From Anderseniella sp. (GTDB lineage Bacteria > Pseudomonadota > Alphaproteobacteria > Rhizobiales > Aestuariivirgaceae): DNA of 64,000 nt. Positions 52,440 through 61,841 of the stretch are shown here, piece after piece (positions within the stretch are counted from its first letter, which is position 1; the number at the start of each line of letters is the position of its first letter). The notes beneath the pieces were generated by a model. It did not search any database and was not told where the DNA came from. It was given only the letters and a program-made list of their open reading frames with translations. The stretch spans positions 744,001 to 808,000 of the forward strand of contig JANQOK010000016.1 of the NCBI GenBank assembly GCA_028289645.1. Reading direction: 5' to 3'. The position numbers and the translations under genes are program-made.

Positions 52440-52943
52440 GTGAACTTCGCAAACAGGACAATAGACTGGCTGGGCACCGTCGGCGCCTGGCTGTTCTTTG
52501 CCACGGGCATGTTGCTGACCTGGGAAGTCGTGGCGCGCTATGTGTTTTCCGCACCAACCATCTGGGCTGCCGAGATATCGCAGATGTTCCTGATCTGGGG
52601 CATGTATGTCGCCCTGCCGCACACCATCGCCCGGCGCAAAAACATCAATATTGAACTGCTCCATGAACGACTGCCGGCCTGGGCACAACGGATCTGCGAC
52701 CTGGTGACGATTGTGTTCACCGGTTTCTTCTGTGTCGTGGTGTTCTGGTTCGGCTGGGAAATCGCCTGGGACAGTTTCGTGCGCGGGCGCTCGACTGGCA
52801 CCATGCTCAATATTCCGAACTGGTGGACCGAAATGGTCATCCCGCTGGGCTTCGGCCTGTCGGTGCTGGTGTGTGCGGCTGACCTGGTCAGGCTGGCGCG
52901 CGGCAAGCAATTGCCGGAACCGGACAGCGGCGGCGGCCACTAG
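52440..52943 (+). CDS. dctQ: TRAP transporter small permease (DctQ)
   Basis: The 167-residue protein starts at GTG with AGGGGGC upstream. It has four hydrophobic segments (about 10-30, 45-60, 85-105, 130-150), the DctQ layout, with RRKNINIELLHERLP between the second and third. It abuts the large permease gene, and they form the DctQM complex. Confidence 0.9.
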   Translation: MNFANRTIDWLGTVGAWLFFATGMLLTWEVVARYVFSAPTIWAAEISQMFLIWGMYVALPHTIARRKNINIELLHERLPAWAQRICDLVTIVFTGFFCVVVFWFGWEIAWDSFVRGRSTGTMLNIPNWWTEMVIPLGFGLSVLVCAADLVRLARGKQLPEPDSGGGH

Positions 52944-54218
52944 ATGACAACTGTCCTGATCCTTGTGGCGCTGTTCACCCTGCTTTTGATGCGGGTGCCG
53001 GTGGCGTTTGCGCTCGGCGGCCTGGGCCTCATGCTGCTGCTAATGGGCGGTTTCTCGCCGCTAATGGCGCCGCAGAGCATGTTAGGCACCATCGACAATT
53101 TCGTGCTGCTGGCAGTGCCGCTGTTCCTGTTGATGTCCAACGTGCTGCTGAAAGGCGGCGTGGGCCGCGACCTGTTTGCAGCCGTCCAGGCCTGGGTCGG
53201 ACACCTGCCCGGCGGCCTTGCCATCGCGACGGTGATTTCCTGCGGCATCTTCGCAGCCATCTCGGGCTCGTCGGTTGCCACAGCGGCGACCATCGGCACC
53301 GTCGCCATTCCGGAAATGAGCCAGCGCGGATATCCGAGACCCTTCGTGCTTGGCCTGCTGGCGGCCGGCGGCACACTTGGCATTCTGATCCCGCCGTCAA
53401 TCCCGATGATCGTGTACGGGTTCATCACCGAGGAGTCGGTGATCAAGCTGTTCCTGGCCGGTATCGGGCCGGGCCTGATGCTGATGGCGCTGTTCATCGG
53501 GTTTTCGATGATCTATGCGTGGTTGTCGCCACAATGCCAGTCATCGCCCAAGGCGAGTTGGAGCGAACGGCGCAGCACGGGACTGCGTGCACTGCCGGCG
53601 CTGGGGCTGGCCGGGCTGATCATATGGGGCATTTACTGGGGCGTGTTCACGCCCACCGAGGCAGCGGCAATAGGCTTCGCTGCCTCGCTGATCATCACCG
53701 GTGTCATCCTGCGCACCCTGACCTGGGAAACCCTGAAGGAAGCGGTCACGCAGTCCATGGTGACAACCGTCACCATCCTGCTGATCGTCGCCGGCGCCAA
53801 GGTGTTCGGCAAGGCGATTTCGCTGTACCGCATCCCGCAGGACGTGTCGTTCTTCATCTCGCAGAACTTCTCCGAAGCCTGGCTGTTCATTCTGGTTGTC
53901 GGTGCGGTACTGGTGCTGATGGGGCTGTTCCTGGAAGCGCTGTCGATGATGCTGATCATGGTGCCGGTGCTGGCACCTTCGCTGCTCGGCCTCGGCATCG
54001 ACCCGATCTGGTTCGGCGTGTTCTTCGTGATCATGATCGAGTGCGCCCTGATCACGCCGCCGGTGGGCCTGAACCTGTACGTGATACAGGCCGTCGGCAA
54101 GGCCTCCATGCAGGAGGTGGCGAAAGGCGTGTGGCCGTTTCTGAGCCTGATGCTGCTGACGGTGTTCCTGATCTACGAGTTCCCAGACCTTGCCATGTAT
54201 ATTCCGTTCAAACTTTGA
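52944..54218 (+). CDS. dctM: TRAP transporter large permease (DctM)
   Basis: The 424-residue protein has about 12 transmembrane segments and DctM motifs such as SGSSVATAATIGTVAIPEM and GGTLGILIPPSIPMIVYG in the first half and LITPPVGLNLYVIQAVGK in the second. It starts immediately after the dctQ stop. It couples sodium influx to uptake of the organic acid bound by DctP. Confidence 0.94.
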   Translation: MTTVLILVALFTLLLMRVPVAFALGGLGLMLLLMGGFSPLMAPQSMLGTIDNFVLLAVPLFLLMSNVLLKGGVGRDLFAAVQAWVGHLPGGLAIATVISCGIFAAISGSSVATAATIGTVAIPEMSQRGYPRPFVLGLLAAGGTLGILIPPSIPMIVYGFITEESVIKLFLAGIGPGLMLMALFIGFSMIYAWLSPQCQSSPKASWSERRSTGLRALPALGLAGLIIWGIYWGVFTPTEAAAIGFAASLIITGVILRTLTWETLKEAVTQSMVTTVTILLIVAGAKVFGKAISLYRIPQDVSFFISQNFSEAWLFILVVGAVLVLMGLFLEALSMMLIMVPVLAPSLLGLGIDPIWFGVFFVIMIECALITPPVGLNLYVIQAVGKASMQEVAKGVWPFLSLMLLTVFLIYEFPDLAMYIPFKL

Positions 54219-54227
54219 GAGTCTCAG

Positions 54228-55103
54228 ATGACCACACATTCGCCCGCCGCCCGACTTAGGAAACTGCTGGCCGAGGACACCTGCCATGTTATGCCGTGCT
54301 GCTGGGACGCGCTGAGCGCCAAGATGATCGGCGATGCCGGCTTTGGCTTCACTTTCATGTCGGGCTTTGCCGTGTCCGCCTCCCGCATCGGCGCGCCCGA
54401 CACCGGCCTGATCTCGTTTGGCGAGATGCTCGACCAGGGCCGCAATATCTGCGCCGCCACCGACATACCGGTGATCGGCGACGGCGACACCGGATACGGC
54501 AACGCGCTCAATGTTCGCCGCACGGTGGAGCAGTATGCCCGGGCCGGCTTCGGCGCGGTGATGATCGAAGACCAGGTGTCGCCGAAGAGATGCGGCCACA
54601 CCAAGGGCAAGCTGGTGGTCGAGCGCGACGAGGCATTCAACCGGATCAAAGCGGCGGTGGATGCGCGCGAGGCCGGTGCCGACATCATGATCCTGGCGCG
54701 CACCGATGCCCGGCACGGACACGGGCTGGGCGAAGCCATCGAGCGGGCCAGGGGATTTTCCGGCCTGGGCGCCGACATGCTGTTTGTCGAAGCGCCACAG
54801 TCCGAAGATGAGATGGCGCGCCTGACCAGCGAAGCGCCCGGCATTCACATGGCCAACCTGGTGGAAGGCGGCGCGACACCGATACTGCACCCCGACCGCC
54901 TGCATGAACTGGGTTACAGCTTCGCCGCCTATCCGCTGACGCTGATGTCTGCCGCCATGAAAGCGATCACGGCATCACTGGCCGAAATGGCTGAGCGCAA
55001 GCACCCGGCCGACCGGCTGCTGGATTTTGCCGACCTGCGCAAGGCGGTCGGGTTCGATGCCTATTACGACGCGGAGAAGGCGTATTCGGACAGTCGCGAC
55101 TGA
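54228..55103 (+). CDS. Isocitrate lyase/PEP mutase superfamily enzyme
   Basis: The 291-residue protein has the superfamily active-site blocks: DADTGYG-like IGDGDTGYGNALNV, VMIEDQVSPKRCGHTKGKLV (KRCGH is the catalytic cysteine motif), and ILARTDARHGHGLGEAIERA. It resembles carboxyphosphonoenolpyruvate mutase and methylisocitrate lyase types. It follows the TRAP permease by 9 nt, so it probably acts on the imported acid or its product by a C-C cleavage. Substrate unknown. Confidence 0.88.
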   Translation: MTTHSPAARLRKLLAEDTCHVMPCCWDALSAKMIGDAGFGFTFMSGFAVSASRIGAPDTGLISFGEMLDQGRNICAATDIPVIGDGDTGYGNALNVRRTVEQYARAGFGAVMIEDQVSPKRCGHTKGKLVVERDEAFNRIKAAVDAREAGADIMILARTDARHGHGLGEAIERARGFSGLGADMLFVEAPQSEDEMARLTSEAPGIHMANLVEGGATPILHPDRLHELGYSFAAYPLTLMSAAMKAITASLAEMAERKHPADRLLDFADLRKAVGFDAYYDAEKAYSDSRD

Positions 55104-55117
55104 GGCCAAGGTGCCCG

Positions 55118-56224
55118 CTAGCCGACGCGCAGCAGCTTGTAGCAGAGCAGCTTTGACAGGTTGAGCAGCAGTTTTGCCGCCAGCTGCGGCTCGTTCACCG
55201 CCAGTTTCTTCAGGTTGCTTTCGCTCAGGGACAGCACGCGGGTACCGTCGGTTGCCACGTACACATCCGCCGCCCGCGGGCTTTCCAGCAGAAACGCCAT
55301 TTCACCGACAATATCGCCGCTGCAGCACACGTCCACGACGCGGTCACCAGCGCGCACTTCCAGCGTGCCGGACAGAACGGCGAACATGTTCTGGGCCACA
55401 TTGCCGGCCTTGATCAGGTGGTCACCGGCCTGGCATTCAATCGCATTGCTCTTGGACAGGCAGCGCTGGCATTCATCCTCACTCAGGCCATCGAACAGGT
55501 GGGTCGGGTTTTCAGCCAGCTGGATGGCCTGTTCGATTTCGGACTGATACTCCTTTTGCGGCGTCAATGCCTGGCTCAGCACAACGCGGCCGGAAGACAG
55601 CAGTTTCGGCAGGCAGGAAGGCACGCTTGCGGTGTCACCATAGTCCTGCAACAGGCTGACAAACGGCGACTGCACCTGTTTCATGTAAGCGATGTCCTCC
55701 GGCACCATGACCAACGGAACCAGGTATCCGGTTTCCTTGCTGTTGACGTTCCTGTCGGCGTAGGCGCGAAAACCCATGCCCAGATACAGATTGAGCAGGT
55801 GAGGCTCGCAGTCCCCGAAGATCAGCTGGATGCGATGCTCGTTGACGAAGGCCAGGTAGGTCTGGAACAGGCGGAAGATCAGATCCGTGCCACGCTGGCT
55901 TGGTGCGACCATGAAGCGCTCGCCGACAATCATCTGCTCGCACGGGATCTGCTCCAGAAACCGGGCCAGATCGTACTGCTCGACCTGGCGGGCGCACAGG
56001 GGTGCATCGCCGCCCCAGTTGTGCCGCATGGTGGCGACGATCTGCTCACCATCGGTGGCGTAATAGAGCCTGGCGGTTTCATCTTCAGGCTCGCAGAAAA
56101 TGCGCTGGTCATGGTCAGCCACCGAGCGGTACCTGCCCATCTCCTCGACATAGATGTCATAGCGGAAACGATACACGTCATGACGCTGCTGCGGGGTTAC
56201 GGCTTCGTGGATAGTCGGCTTCAT
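55118..56224 (-). CDS. GNAT-like acyltransferase fused to a cyclic-nucleotide-binding domain
   Basis: Residues 1 to about 190 resemble acyltransferases of the autoinducer-synthase/PEP-CTERM GNAT type: RFRYDIYVEEMGRYRSV, MIVGERFMVAPSQRGTDLIF, and LNLYLGMGFRAYADR. Residues about 240-345 form a cNMP-binding barrel (QAGDHLIKAGNVAQNMFAVL, GDIVGEMAFLLESPRAADVY). A cyclic nucleotide could switch the acyltransferase. Convergent with the lyase gene. Confidence 0.8.
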   Translation of the reverse strand: MKPTIHEAVTPQQRHDVYRFRYDIYVEEMGRYRSVADHDQRIFCEPEDETARLYYATDGEQIVATMRHNWGGDAPLCARQVEQYDLARFLEQIPCEQMIVGERFMVAPSQRGTDLIFRLFQTYLAFVNEHRIQLIFGDCEPHLLNLYLGMGFRAYADRNVNSKETGYLVPLVMVPEDIAYMKQVQSPFVSLLQDYGDTASVPSCLPKLLSSGRVVLSQALTPQKEYQSEIEQAIQLAENPTHLFDGLSEDECQRCLSKSNAIECQAGDHLIKAGNVAQNMFAVLSGTLEVRAGDRVVDVCCSGDIVGEMAFLLESPRAADVYVATDGTRVLSLSESNLKKLAVNEPQLAAKLLLNLSKLLCYKLLRVG

Positions 56225-56406
56225 ATCGAGCTGGTCTTTCTTTCACATGCAACTCTGACGGGTAGTTCAAACCCTAACCTGCAACCGGCTAACAGCGCTA
56301 CGCAAATTGCGATGTGAAGAGATGCACAAGCTGCAAACCGGCTTGTGGATGCGTCCTCAGTATGCGACTGTTTTAAAAGCAATTGTTACGTTATCCGGAG
56401 GCGAAC

Positions 56407-57987
56407 ATGCTGGACAAAGCCCAAGCTGGCCAAGGCTCCGTCACACCGCATGGACGGCCCGACGGCGTGCCGGTTTTCACCTCACCGCCGCTGAAATCGG
56501 CGCGGCCGCCACGCTGCCCGCCGTTTGTCGAAGTGACCGATCCGGACCAGTTGCTGCCCTATCTGGAGCATGTGGCCAAACGGCCCTACAATCACGGCCT
56601 GAACGCCTGCTGGGACCTCAAGCCAGGCGAACGGGTGCTGTTGCGCGTCGACAACTGGCACTCCGACATGGTCATCCAGGCGTGCCAGAAAATTCTCGAA
56701 AAGTACAACGTGGTCTACGAGATCAAAAAAATCGATCGCGGCCCGATCCCGCAATGGGTCGGAGCCGACGAGGTCCAGTACTATTTGCGCCGCACCAAGG
56801 AGCTGGCCGAGTGGATGGACATGTGGGAGGAGATCGAGAAGAAGAAGGAATATGACAAGGTCCTGATGGGGTATGGCGGCCCGGTTCTGGCGGAACGCTA
56901 CATCAAGATCCAGCGCATGCCATTCATCACGCCGGAAATCCTGGCCTCGCCGGCCCACACCATGCCGATCGAAGTGCTGAACGCCATGGACAGGTGGACC
57001 TGGGACCGCATCCGCTCGGCCAAGCGGGCCCGCATCACCGATCCGGAAGGCACCGACCTGGAGTTCACCAATCACCCGGAATACTGGGACAGCCGGCGCG
57101 AGTTCTACAATCCCGACCTGGTGTCGGCCACCTGGACCGGCAATGAACACTTCGGCAAGACCTACCTGCCCGGCCATGTCACCGGCAGGCCGTGGGTGTT
57201 CCTGCCCGGCAAGGAAAGCGGCAACGGTGTCATTGCCGGCACCACCAACCACATCGCCGCCATGGACTGGACGCAACTGGTTGTCGAGAACTCGAAGATT
57301 ACCCAGATCAATGAAGGCGGAGAGTTCGGCCGGCAGCTGCGCGAGGTGATGGCGCAGACCGCCGACATCCAGTACCCGGCGTTTCCCGGCAAGGGCATCA
57401 TGCACTGGTGGGAAGCCTCCATCGGCACCAACCCGCACATACACCGGCCGCGCAAGGATTTCCCGTCGGGCTTCGTCAACTGCCTGTACGAGCGGGTGCG
57501 TTCCGGCGTGATCCACATGGGCTTCGGCACCATCATCTCATCCATGGCGGAACGCCAGGCGGCCCGGGCCGGCCACCTGGTGGGACACTGGCACATTCAT
57601 CTGTACTTCCCGAATTACCATCTTGAACGTGAAGGCGACAACGAGATGCTGATCGAGAACGGCCGCCTGCTGGCGCTCGATGATCCGGAGATCCGGAAAC
57701 TGTGTGCCAGGTACGGCGACGTTGACCTGTGGCTGGATGAATCCTGGAACCCGGCGGTGCCCGGCATCAATATGGACGGCGACTACTGGGATCATTACGC
57801 CGCCGACCCGCTGCACTGGGTGAAGACCGAACTGGAGGTGTGCCGCAACTACCACCCGATGTTCATGAAGATGGTCGGGGCCGACGGCAAATACTGTCAC
57901 GGCGCCGGTGCCGAGTTCTGGAAGGGTGGCTGCTGCAACCATTCAGGCCATGGCCATCACGCCCTGCCCGGCAATTGCTGCGGCTGA
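56407..57987 (+). CDS. M29 aminopeptidase/2,5-dihydroxypyridine dioxygenase-like protein with Cys/His tail
   Basis: ATG 56407 follows GGAGGCGAAC and gives 526 residues. ARITDPEGTDLEFTN and the distal GVIHMGFGT, GHWHIHLYF resemble metal-site regions of M29/NicX-type proteins; assignment is by eye. The final 30 residues are rich in Cys and His (KYCHGAGAEFWKGGCCNHSG, then HGHHALPGNCCG), a likely metal-binding tail. The coding frame starts with an unusual Pro-rich leader. It is 12 nt from a methyltransferase gene. Confidence 0.55.
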   Translation: MLDKAQAGQGSVTPHGRPDGVPVFTSPPLKSARPPRCPPFVEVTDPDQLLPYLEHVAKRPYNHGLNACWDLKPGERVLLRVDNWHSDMVIQACQKILEKYNVVYEIKKIDRGPIPQWVGADEVQYYLRRTKELAEWMDMWEEIEKKKEYDKVLMGYGGPVLAERYIKIQRMPFITPEILASPAHTMPIEVLNAMDRWTWDRIRSAKRARITDPEGTDLEFTNHPEYWDSRREFYNPDLVSATWTGNEHFGKTYLPGHVTGRPWVFLPGKESGNGVIAGTTNHIAAMDWTQLVVENSKITQINEGGEFGRQLREVMAQTADIQYPAFPGKGIMHWWEASIGTNPHIHRPRKDFPSGFVNCLYERVRSGVIHMGFGTIISSMAERQAARAGHLVGHWHIHLYFPNYHLEREGDNEMLIENGRLLALDDPEIRKLCARYGDVDLWLDESWNPAVPGINMDGDYWDHYAADPLHWVKTELEVCRNYHPMFMKMVGADGKYCHGAGAEFWKGGCCNHSGHGHHALPGNCCG

Positions 57988-57999
57988 CAGCGTGCACAC

Positions 58000-58668
58000 A
58001 TGACCCATCTTGATGTACTGACCGGCCTGGTCGATCTGGACGGGGCGACCGCCGTGGACGTGGGGGCAGGCGACGGCGCGTTCGCCCGCCAACTTGCGTC
58101 GACTGCGACCAATGTCGTTGCCATTGAGATTGACGACGGCAAGGTGCAGCAGGGTTCGCGGAATGCCCCATGCGGCTTGGAGTTCCGCCTTGGCCGGGCC
58201 GAAGACCTGCCGGTCGACAGCGCTGCCGCCGATCTGGTGTGCTTCATGTTTTCATTTCACCATGTTCCCGCAACTACACAGGTGCAGGCGCTGGAAGAAT
58301 GCGCCCGGGTCCTGCGCGCCGGCGGCCGGCTGCACGTGGTCGATCCGCTGCCGCACGGCGGCATGACGGAAATCGTCAAGCCGCTGGAAGACGAAACCGA
58401 AGTCCGGACCGCATCGCAGAACCGGTTGCGCAAGCTTGCCATGCCGCAGTTCCGGCTGGTCGAGCACCGGGACTATGTTCTGACGCGCACATACGAAAGC
58501 TTCGATCAAGTGGTCGATCGGGTCACAAGCGCCAATCCGGCCAGGCGCGACAAGCTTCCAGCCGCCATCGCGGCCATGCGACGGGCGTTCGATGAGCACA
58601 TGCGGCCGACGGCAGCAGGTTACGAAGTCGAGCAGCCATGCGCGATGTTTCACTTTGAGCGGGTCTAG
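58000..58668 (+). CDS. Class I SAM-dependent methyltransferase
   Basis: The 222-residue protein has motif I AVDVGAGDGAFARQL, VVAIEIDDGK (acidic SAM ribose contact) and the Methyltransf_11 motif FMFSFHHVP. Substrate unknown; cotranscription with the M29/NicX-like gene suggests shared chemistry. Confidence 0.9.
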   Translation: MTHLDVLTGLVDLDGATAVDVGAGDGAFARQLASTATNVVAIEIDDGKVQQGSRNAPCGLEFRLGRAEDLPVDSAAADLVCFMFSFHHVPATTQVQALEECARVLRAGGRLHVVDPLPHGGMTEIVKPLEDETEVRTASQNRLRKLAMPQFRLVEHRDYVLTRTYESFDQVVDRVTSANPARRDKLPAAIAAMRRAFDEHMRPTAAGYEVEQPCAMFHFERV

Positions 58669-58678
58669 GGTCTCGACC

Positions 58679-60019
58679 CTAGACGAACTGGGTCAGCCAC
58701 AGTGACAGCGCCGGCACCGTCAGGATCAGGCCGAGCACGAACACTTCGGCTGACAGGAACCAGGCGACGCCGGTGAAGATCGATTCCAGCCTTATCCTGT
58801 CGCCGACGATGGACTTGATCACGAACACGTTCAGGCCGATGGGCGGTGTCACCAGCCCGATTTCCAGCAGCTTGATGACCACGACACCGAACCAGATCAG
58901 CGAGAAGCCGAACGCCTCTACGATCGGGATGGTCAGCGGCAGTGTCAGCAGGATGATCCCGATGGGGTCGAGGAACATGCCCAGGAAGATGTACATGACC
59001 ACCATCAGGCCGATGACCACCACAACGGATGCGCCGCTGCCGTCAATCAGGGCGGTGATCGAAGCGGCCATGCCGGTGAGCGCAATGAAGTTGACAAACA
59101 GCTTGCCGCCGATGGCGATGGCAAAGATCATCGACGACTGGTAGACGGTCTCCTTCAGGGCTGAGCCGATGTTCGAGGTTTTCAGCCGGCCCAGTACCAG
59201 CCCAAGCACCAGGCTGGCGGCGGCACCGATGCCGGCGGCTTCGGTCGGTGTGAAGAAACCGGCATATATGCCGCCGATCACCACCACGAACAGCAGCACA
59301 ATGGCCCAGCAGCGCCCCAGCGCGCTCATGCGGTCGGCCCGGGTGACGGTTTCCTCGGGCACCGGTGCGGCGTCAGGCTTCAGCGACACCCAGATGTAGA
59401 TCACGACGATATAGGCGAACAGCGACAGCAGGCCTGGAATGATGGCGGCAATGAACAGCTTGGCAATCGATTGCTCGGCAAAGATGCCATACAGGATGAA
59501 CAGCACGCTGGGCGGGATCAGCGAGCCGAGCGTCCCGCCAATTGCAACCGATCCTGTCGCCAGCGGCTTGGAGTAGCCGAATTTCAGCATTTCGGGGATC
59601 GCGATGCGCCCCATGGCGGCAGCGCAGGCGACGGACGAGCCGGTTATCGCGGAAAACCCGCCGCAGCCGACGATGGACGCCGTGGCCACGCCGCCTTTCA
59701 GCTTCGACAGCCACAGTCGCGCGGCGCGGTAGATATCGGTGGTGAAGCCGGCTTCATAGGAAATATGCCCCATGAAGATGAACAGCGGAACGGTGGACAG
59801 GGTGTAGCTGGTGATGAAGGCGAACGGCGAATTGATCAACAGCGAGAACGTCGGCTGCCAGGCATACTCGGGCTGAAATTCAGCGCCTGGCCGCCAGGCG
59901 AAGATCACGAAAATGCCGACACTGGCAACCACACCCAGTGCTGCCGCGATGGGCACCCGCATGGCAAGCAGGAACAGCGCGACGGGAAGAGCGATATAGC
60001 CGATTGTGAGCGGTTCCAT
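58679..60019 (-). CDS. dctM: TRAP transporter large permease (DctM), second system
   Basis: The 446-residue, 12-helix protein has SGSSVACAAAMGRIAIPEML, GGTLGSLIPPSVLFILYG and LVTPPIGLNVFVIKSIVG, the DctM marks. It is translated 6 nt after the dctQ gene. Likely sodium-driven uptake of an organic acid, under IclR control. Confidence 0.93.
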   Translation of the reverse strand: MEPLTIGYIALPVALFLLAMRVPIAAALGVVASVGIFVIFAWRPGAEFQPEYAWQPTFSLLINSPFAFITSYTLSTVPLFIFMGHISYEAGFTTDIYRAARLWLSKLKGGVATASIVGCGGFSAITGSSVACAAAMGRIAIPEMLKFGYSKPLATGSVAIGGTLGSLIPPSVLFILYGIFAEQSIAKLFIAAIIPGLLSLFAYIVVIYIWVSLKPDAAPVPEETVTRADRMSALGRCWAIVLLFVVVIGGIYAGFFTPTEAAGIGAAASLVLGLVLGRLKTSNIGSALKETVYQSSMIFAIAIGGKLFVNFIALTGMAASITALIDGSGASVVVVIGLMVVMYIFLGMFLDPIGIILLTLPLTIPIVEAFGFSLIWFGVVVIKLLEIGLVTPPIGLNVFVIKSIVGDRIRLESIFTGVAWFLSAEVFVLGLILTVPALSLWLTQFV

Positions 60020-60025
60020 AGCGTA

Positions 60026-60544
60026 CTAGCGGTGCCTGTCGGCGTCGGGCACATCGGGCGCGCGGCCCGATATGACGGCGCGGACGTTCCGGCCGAGGCT
60101 GACCAGGCATCTTGCCGTCAGCACCGCCACGCCGAACACGAACATGGCCTTCATCGGCCACGTTGGGATGTACAACTGGCCGTCATAGTACAGGTTCTCG
60201 GTGTATTCGCCGGGCACCTTCAGGGCCAGCATGTATCCCATGGTGCCGAAAAACGCGGCAAACAGAACTGTCCCGACCAGCCGCAGTGCATACTGCACCC
60301 GCACCGGCAACAGGTCGGCGATCACGGTCACCGCAATGTGCCCGTCTGTGCGTTCCACATAGGCCAGCGGCAGTACGATCACGCACACCATGAGCAGGCC
60401 GACCATGATCAGGTCGTCGGGTACCGGCATGTTGAACGCCACCCGGCCGACAACCGATGCGGTGACGATGGCGCCCATGGCCAGAAGCGCCGCGCACGCC
60501 AGCCACATGGCGGCACCTTCGATCCTGCGTAGCAAGGTCATCAT
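60026..60544 (-). CDS. dctQ: TRAP transporter small permease (DctQ), second system
   Basis: The 172-residue protein has four hydrophobic segments, with YVERTDGHIAVTVIADLLP in the cytoplasmic loop. It lies between dctP and dctM. Confidence 0.88.
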   Translation of the reverse strand: MMTLLRRIEGAAMWLACAALLAMGAIVTASVVGRVAFNMPVPDDLIMVGLLMVCVIVLPLAYVERTDGHIAVTVIADLLPVRVQYALRLVGTVLFAAFFGTMGYMLALKVPGEYTENLYYDGQLYIPTWPMKAMFVFGVAVLTARCLVSLGRNVRAVISGRAPDVPDADRHR

Positions 60545-60559
60545 GTCGAGCCCCCGGAG

Positions 60560-60610
60560 GACGAAAAACCAACAGCCCCGGCCAATGCTGCATCACAATG
60601 ACCGGGGCTG
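60560..60610 (-). terminator. Partial terminator between dctP and dctQ (second TRAP system)
   Basis: On the minus strand CAGCCCCGG (60610-60602) pairs with CCGGGGCTG (60581-60573), and TTGGTTTTT follows. It lies 19 nt after the dctP stop and probably lowers permease relative to binding-protein expression. Confidence 0.75.
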
Positions 60611-60629
60611 GCAACACAAGCGCAGCGCA

Positions 60630-61709
60630 TCAGCGCGCCCAGGGGTATCCCTTGTCGTCCCGTTCCTTGGTGTATTTTTCAACCAGGCTCTTGTAGTCGG
60701 CCAGGATAGCATCGCCGTCCATGCCCTTCTTCTTGGCCTTCTCGATCCAGTTCGACACATCCGCATCGGCGACCTCGATCAGCTTGGCGCGCAGGGCCGG
60801 GTCGGGCTCGACAACCTTGACCTTGTTGCCGTCAATGCCTTCCTGCAGCTCCTTTTTCACGTCGGTGCGCGATGCATGCATTTTCTCAGCCATGTAGACG
60901 GTGAACTCCTTGCCGAGTTCATCCAGCAGTTTCTGCTGCTCTGGCTTCAGGCTGTTATAAGTGTTGGCGTTCATGGCCACGCCGAAAGCGAGCACCTGGC
61001 CCATGTTAAGCTCGGTGATGTAATTGGCCACCTCATAGTGCTTGTAAGCCTTGGCCACGTAGTAGTAGGTGGTCGAGCCGTCGACCGACCCGTTTGACAG
61101 CGCCTCGTACACCTTGGGCTGAGACATGGACACTGTCGCAGCACCCTGTGTTTTCAGGGCCGGCACAAAGGCGCCGGTGGCACGAATGGTCTTGCCGTCC
61201 AGATCGGCCCCGGTCATGACCGGTGCGTCCTTCATCAGCAATTGCGTCGGCCCGGTCGTGTAGTTGCCGAAGTACTTGATGTTCGCCTTCTTCTGCTCGG
61301 CGATCGCGGCCGGGTTCTGGGTCATGAACTCGTAGGTGGCCATCATGCCGACCCATTCATCGCCGAACTGCAGGGTATCCACGACCTCGTAGGCGACCAG
61401 CTTGCCGGGCGCGTAGACCGGCACGATCGAGGCCATGTCGGCAACGCCGTCCGACAGGCCCTGGGCAGCCGTCTTGGCGCCAAGCAGCGCACCGCCCCAG
61501 GTAATGTTCAGTCCAAGCGTGTCACCGGAGCGCTTGCGTAGCTCGGTGTCGAGCCACTGGATGGCAGCGGCACGGGTGCCCCGGTTCGGGCCAAACTCGG
61601 CAAAGCGCAGCTCGCGCATCTCCGCGCTGGCGCTGGATACCCCGAGTGTAAGCACCGAACCTGCCGTAACCAGACCAGCCATGGCCAGCGCACTTATAAC
61701 TTTATGCAT
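60630..61709 (-). CDS. dctP: TRAP transporter solute-binding protein (DctP family), second system
   Basis: The 359-residue protein has a signal peptide (MHKVISALAMAGLVTAGSVL, cleavage near SASA) and DctP blocks including WLDTELRKRSGDTLGLNITW, GLSDGVADMASIVP and SNGSVDGSTTYYYV. First gene of the minus-strand TRAP operon, directly downstream of the IclR operator. Confidence 0.9.
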   Translation of the reverse strand: MHKVISALAMAGLVTAGSVLTLGVSSASAEMRELRFAEFGPNRGTRAAAIQWLDTELRKRSGDTLGLNITWGGALLGAKTAAQGLSDGVADMASIVPVYAPGKLVAYEVVDTLQFGDEWVGMMATYEFMTQNPAAIAEQKKANIKYFGNYTTGPTQLLMKDAPVMTGADLDGKTIRATGAFVPALKTQGAATVSMSQPKVYEALSNGSVDGSTTYYYVAKAYKHYEVANYITELNMGQVLAFGVAMNANTYNSLKPEQQKLLDELGKEFTVYMAEKMHASRTDVKKELQEGIDGNKVKVVEPDPALRAKLIEVADADVSNWIEKAKKKGMDGDAILADYKSLVEKYTKERDDKGYPWAR

Positions 61710-61761
61710 TAAACAATCCTCCCGTTATTGGCTGCGCGGCGCAGCGGACGTCGTTCCTGTG

Positions 61762-61792
61762 ACTATCCCACAATCTGGTATTGTATTGTCAA
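61762..61792 (-). promoter_or_regulatory. Predicted promoter of the second TRAP operon
   Basis: On the minus strand TTGACA (61792-61787) is followed after 19 nt by GATAGT (61767-61762). The palindrome at 61804-61822 lies 12 nt upstream of TTGACA, the same distance as at the aconitase promoter. The long spacer suggests an activator is needed. Confidence 0.55.
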
Positions 61793-61803
61793 CAGATAAT
61801 TGA

Positions 61804-61822
61804 TATTTCATCTGATGAAATA
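61804..61822. promoter_or_regulatory. IclR operator 1 (19-bp palindrome)
   Basis: TATTTCATCTGATGAAATA is a perfect palindrome around a central T. It lies between the divergent dctP and iclR genes and matches operator 2. Its left side is near the TRAP promoter, and its right side is 20 nt before the iclR ATG, so it probably controls both genes. Confidence 0.75.
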
Positions 61823-61841
61823 GCATAGGACACTTGAAGCC

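Noticed and set aside
53541-54905. 454-residue minus-strand frame across dctM and the lyase gene
   Set aside because: Antisense to two well-supported genes and composed of His/Gln/Arg-rich low-information sequence.
56482-57516. 344-residue minus-strand frame over the M29/NicX-like gene
   Set aside because: Antisense shadow with no ribosome-binding site and no domain.
59471-60532. 353-residue plus-strand frame over the second TRAP permeases
   Set aside because: Antisense to dctM and dctQ; composition typical of a GC-rich shadow frame.
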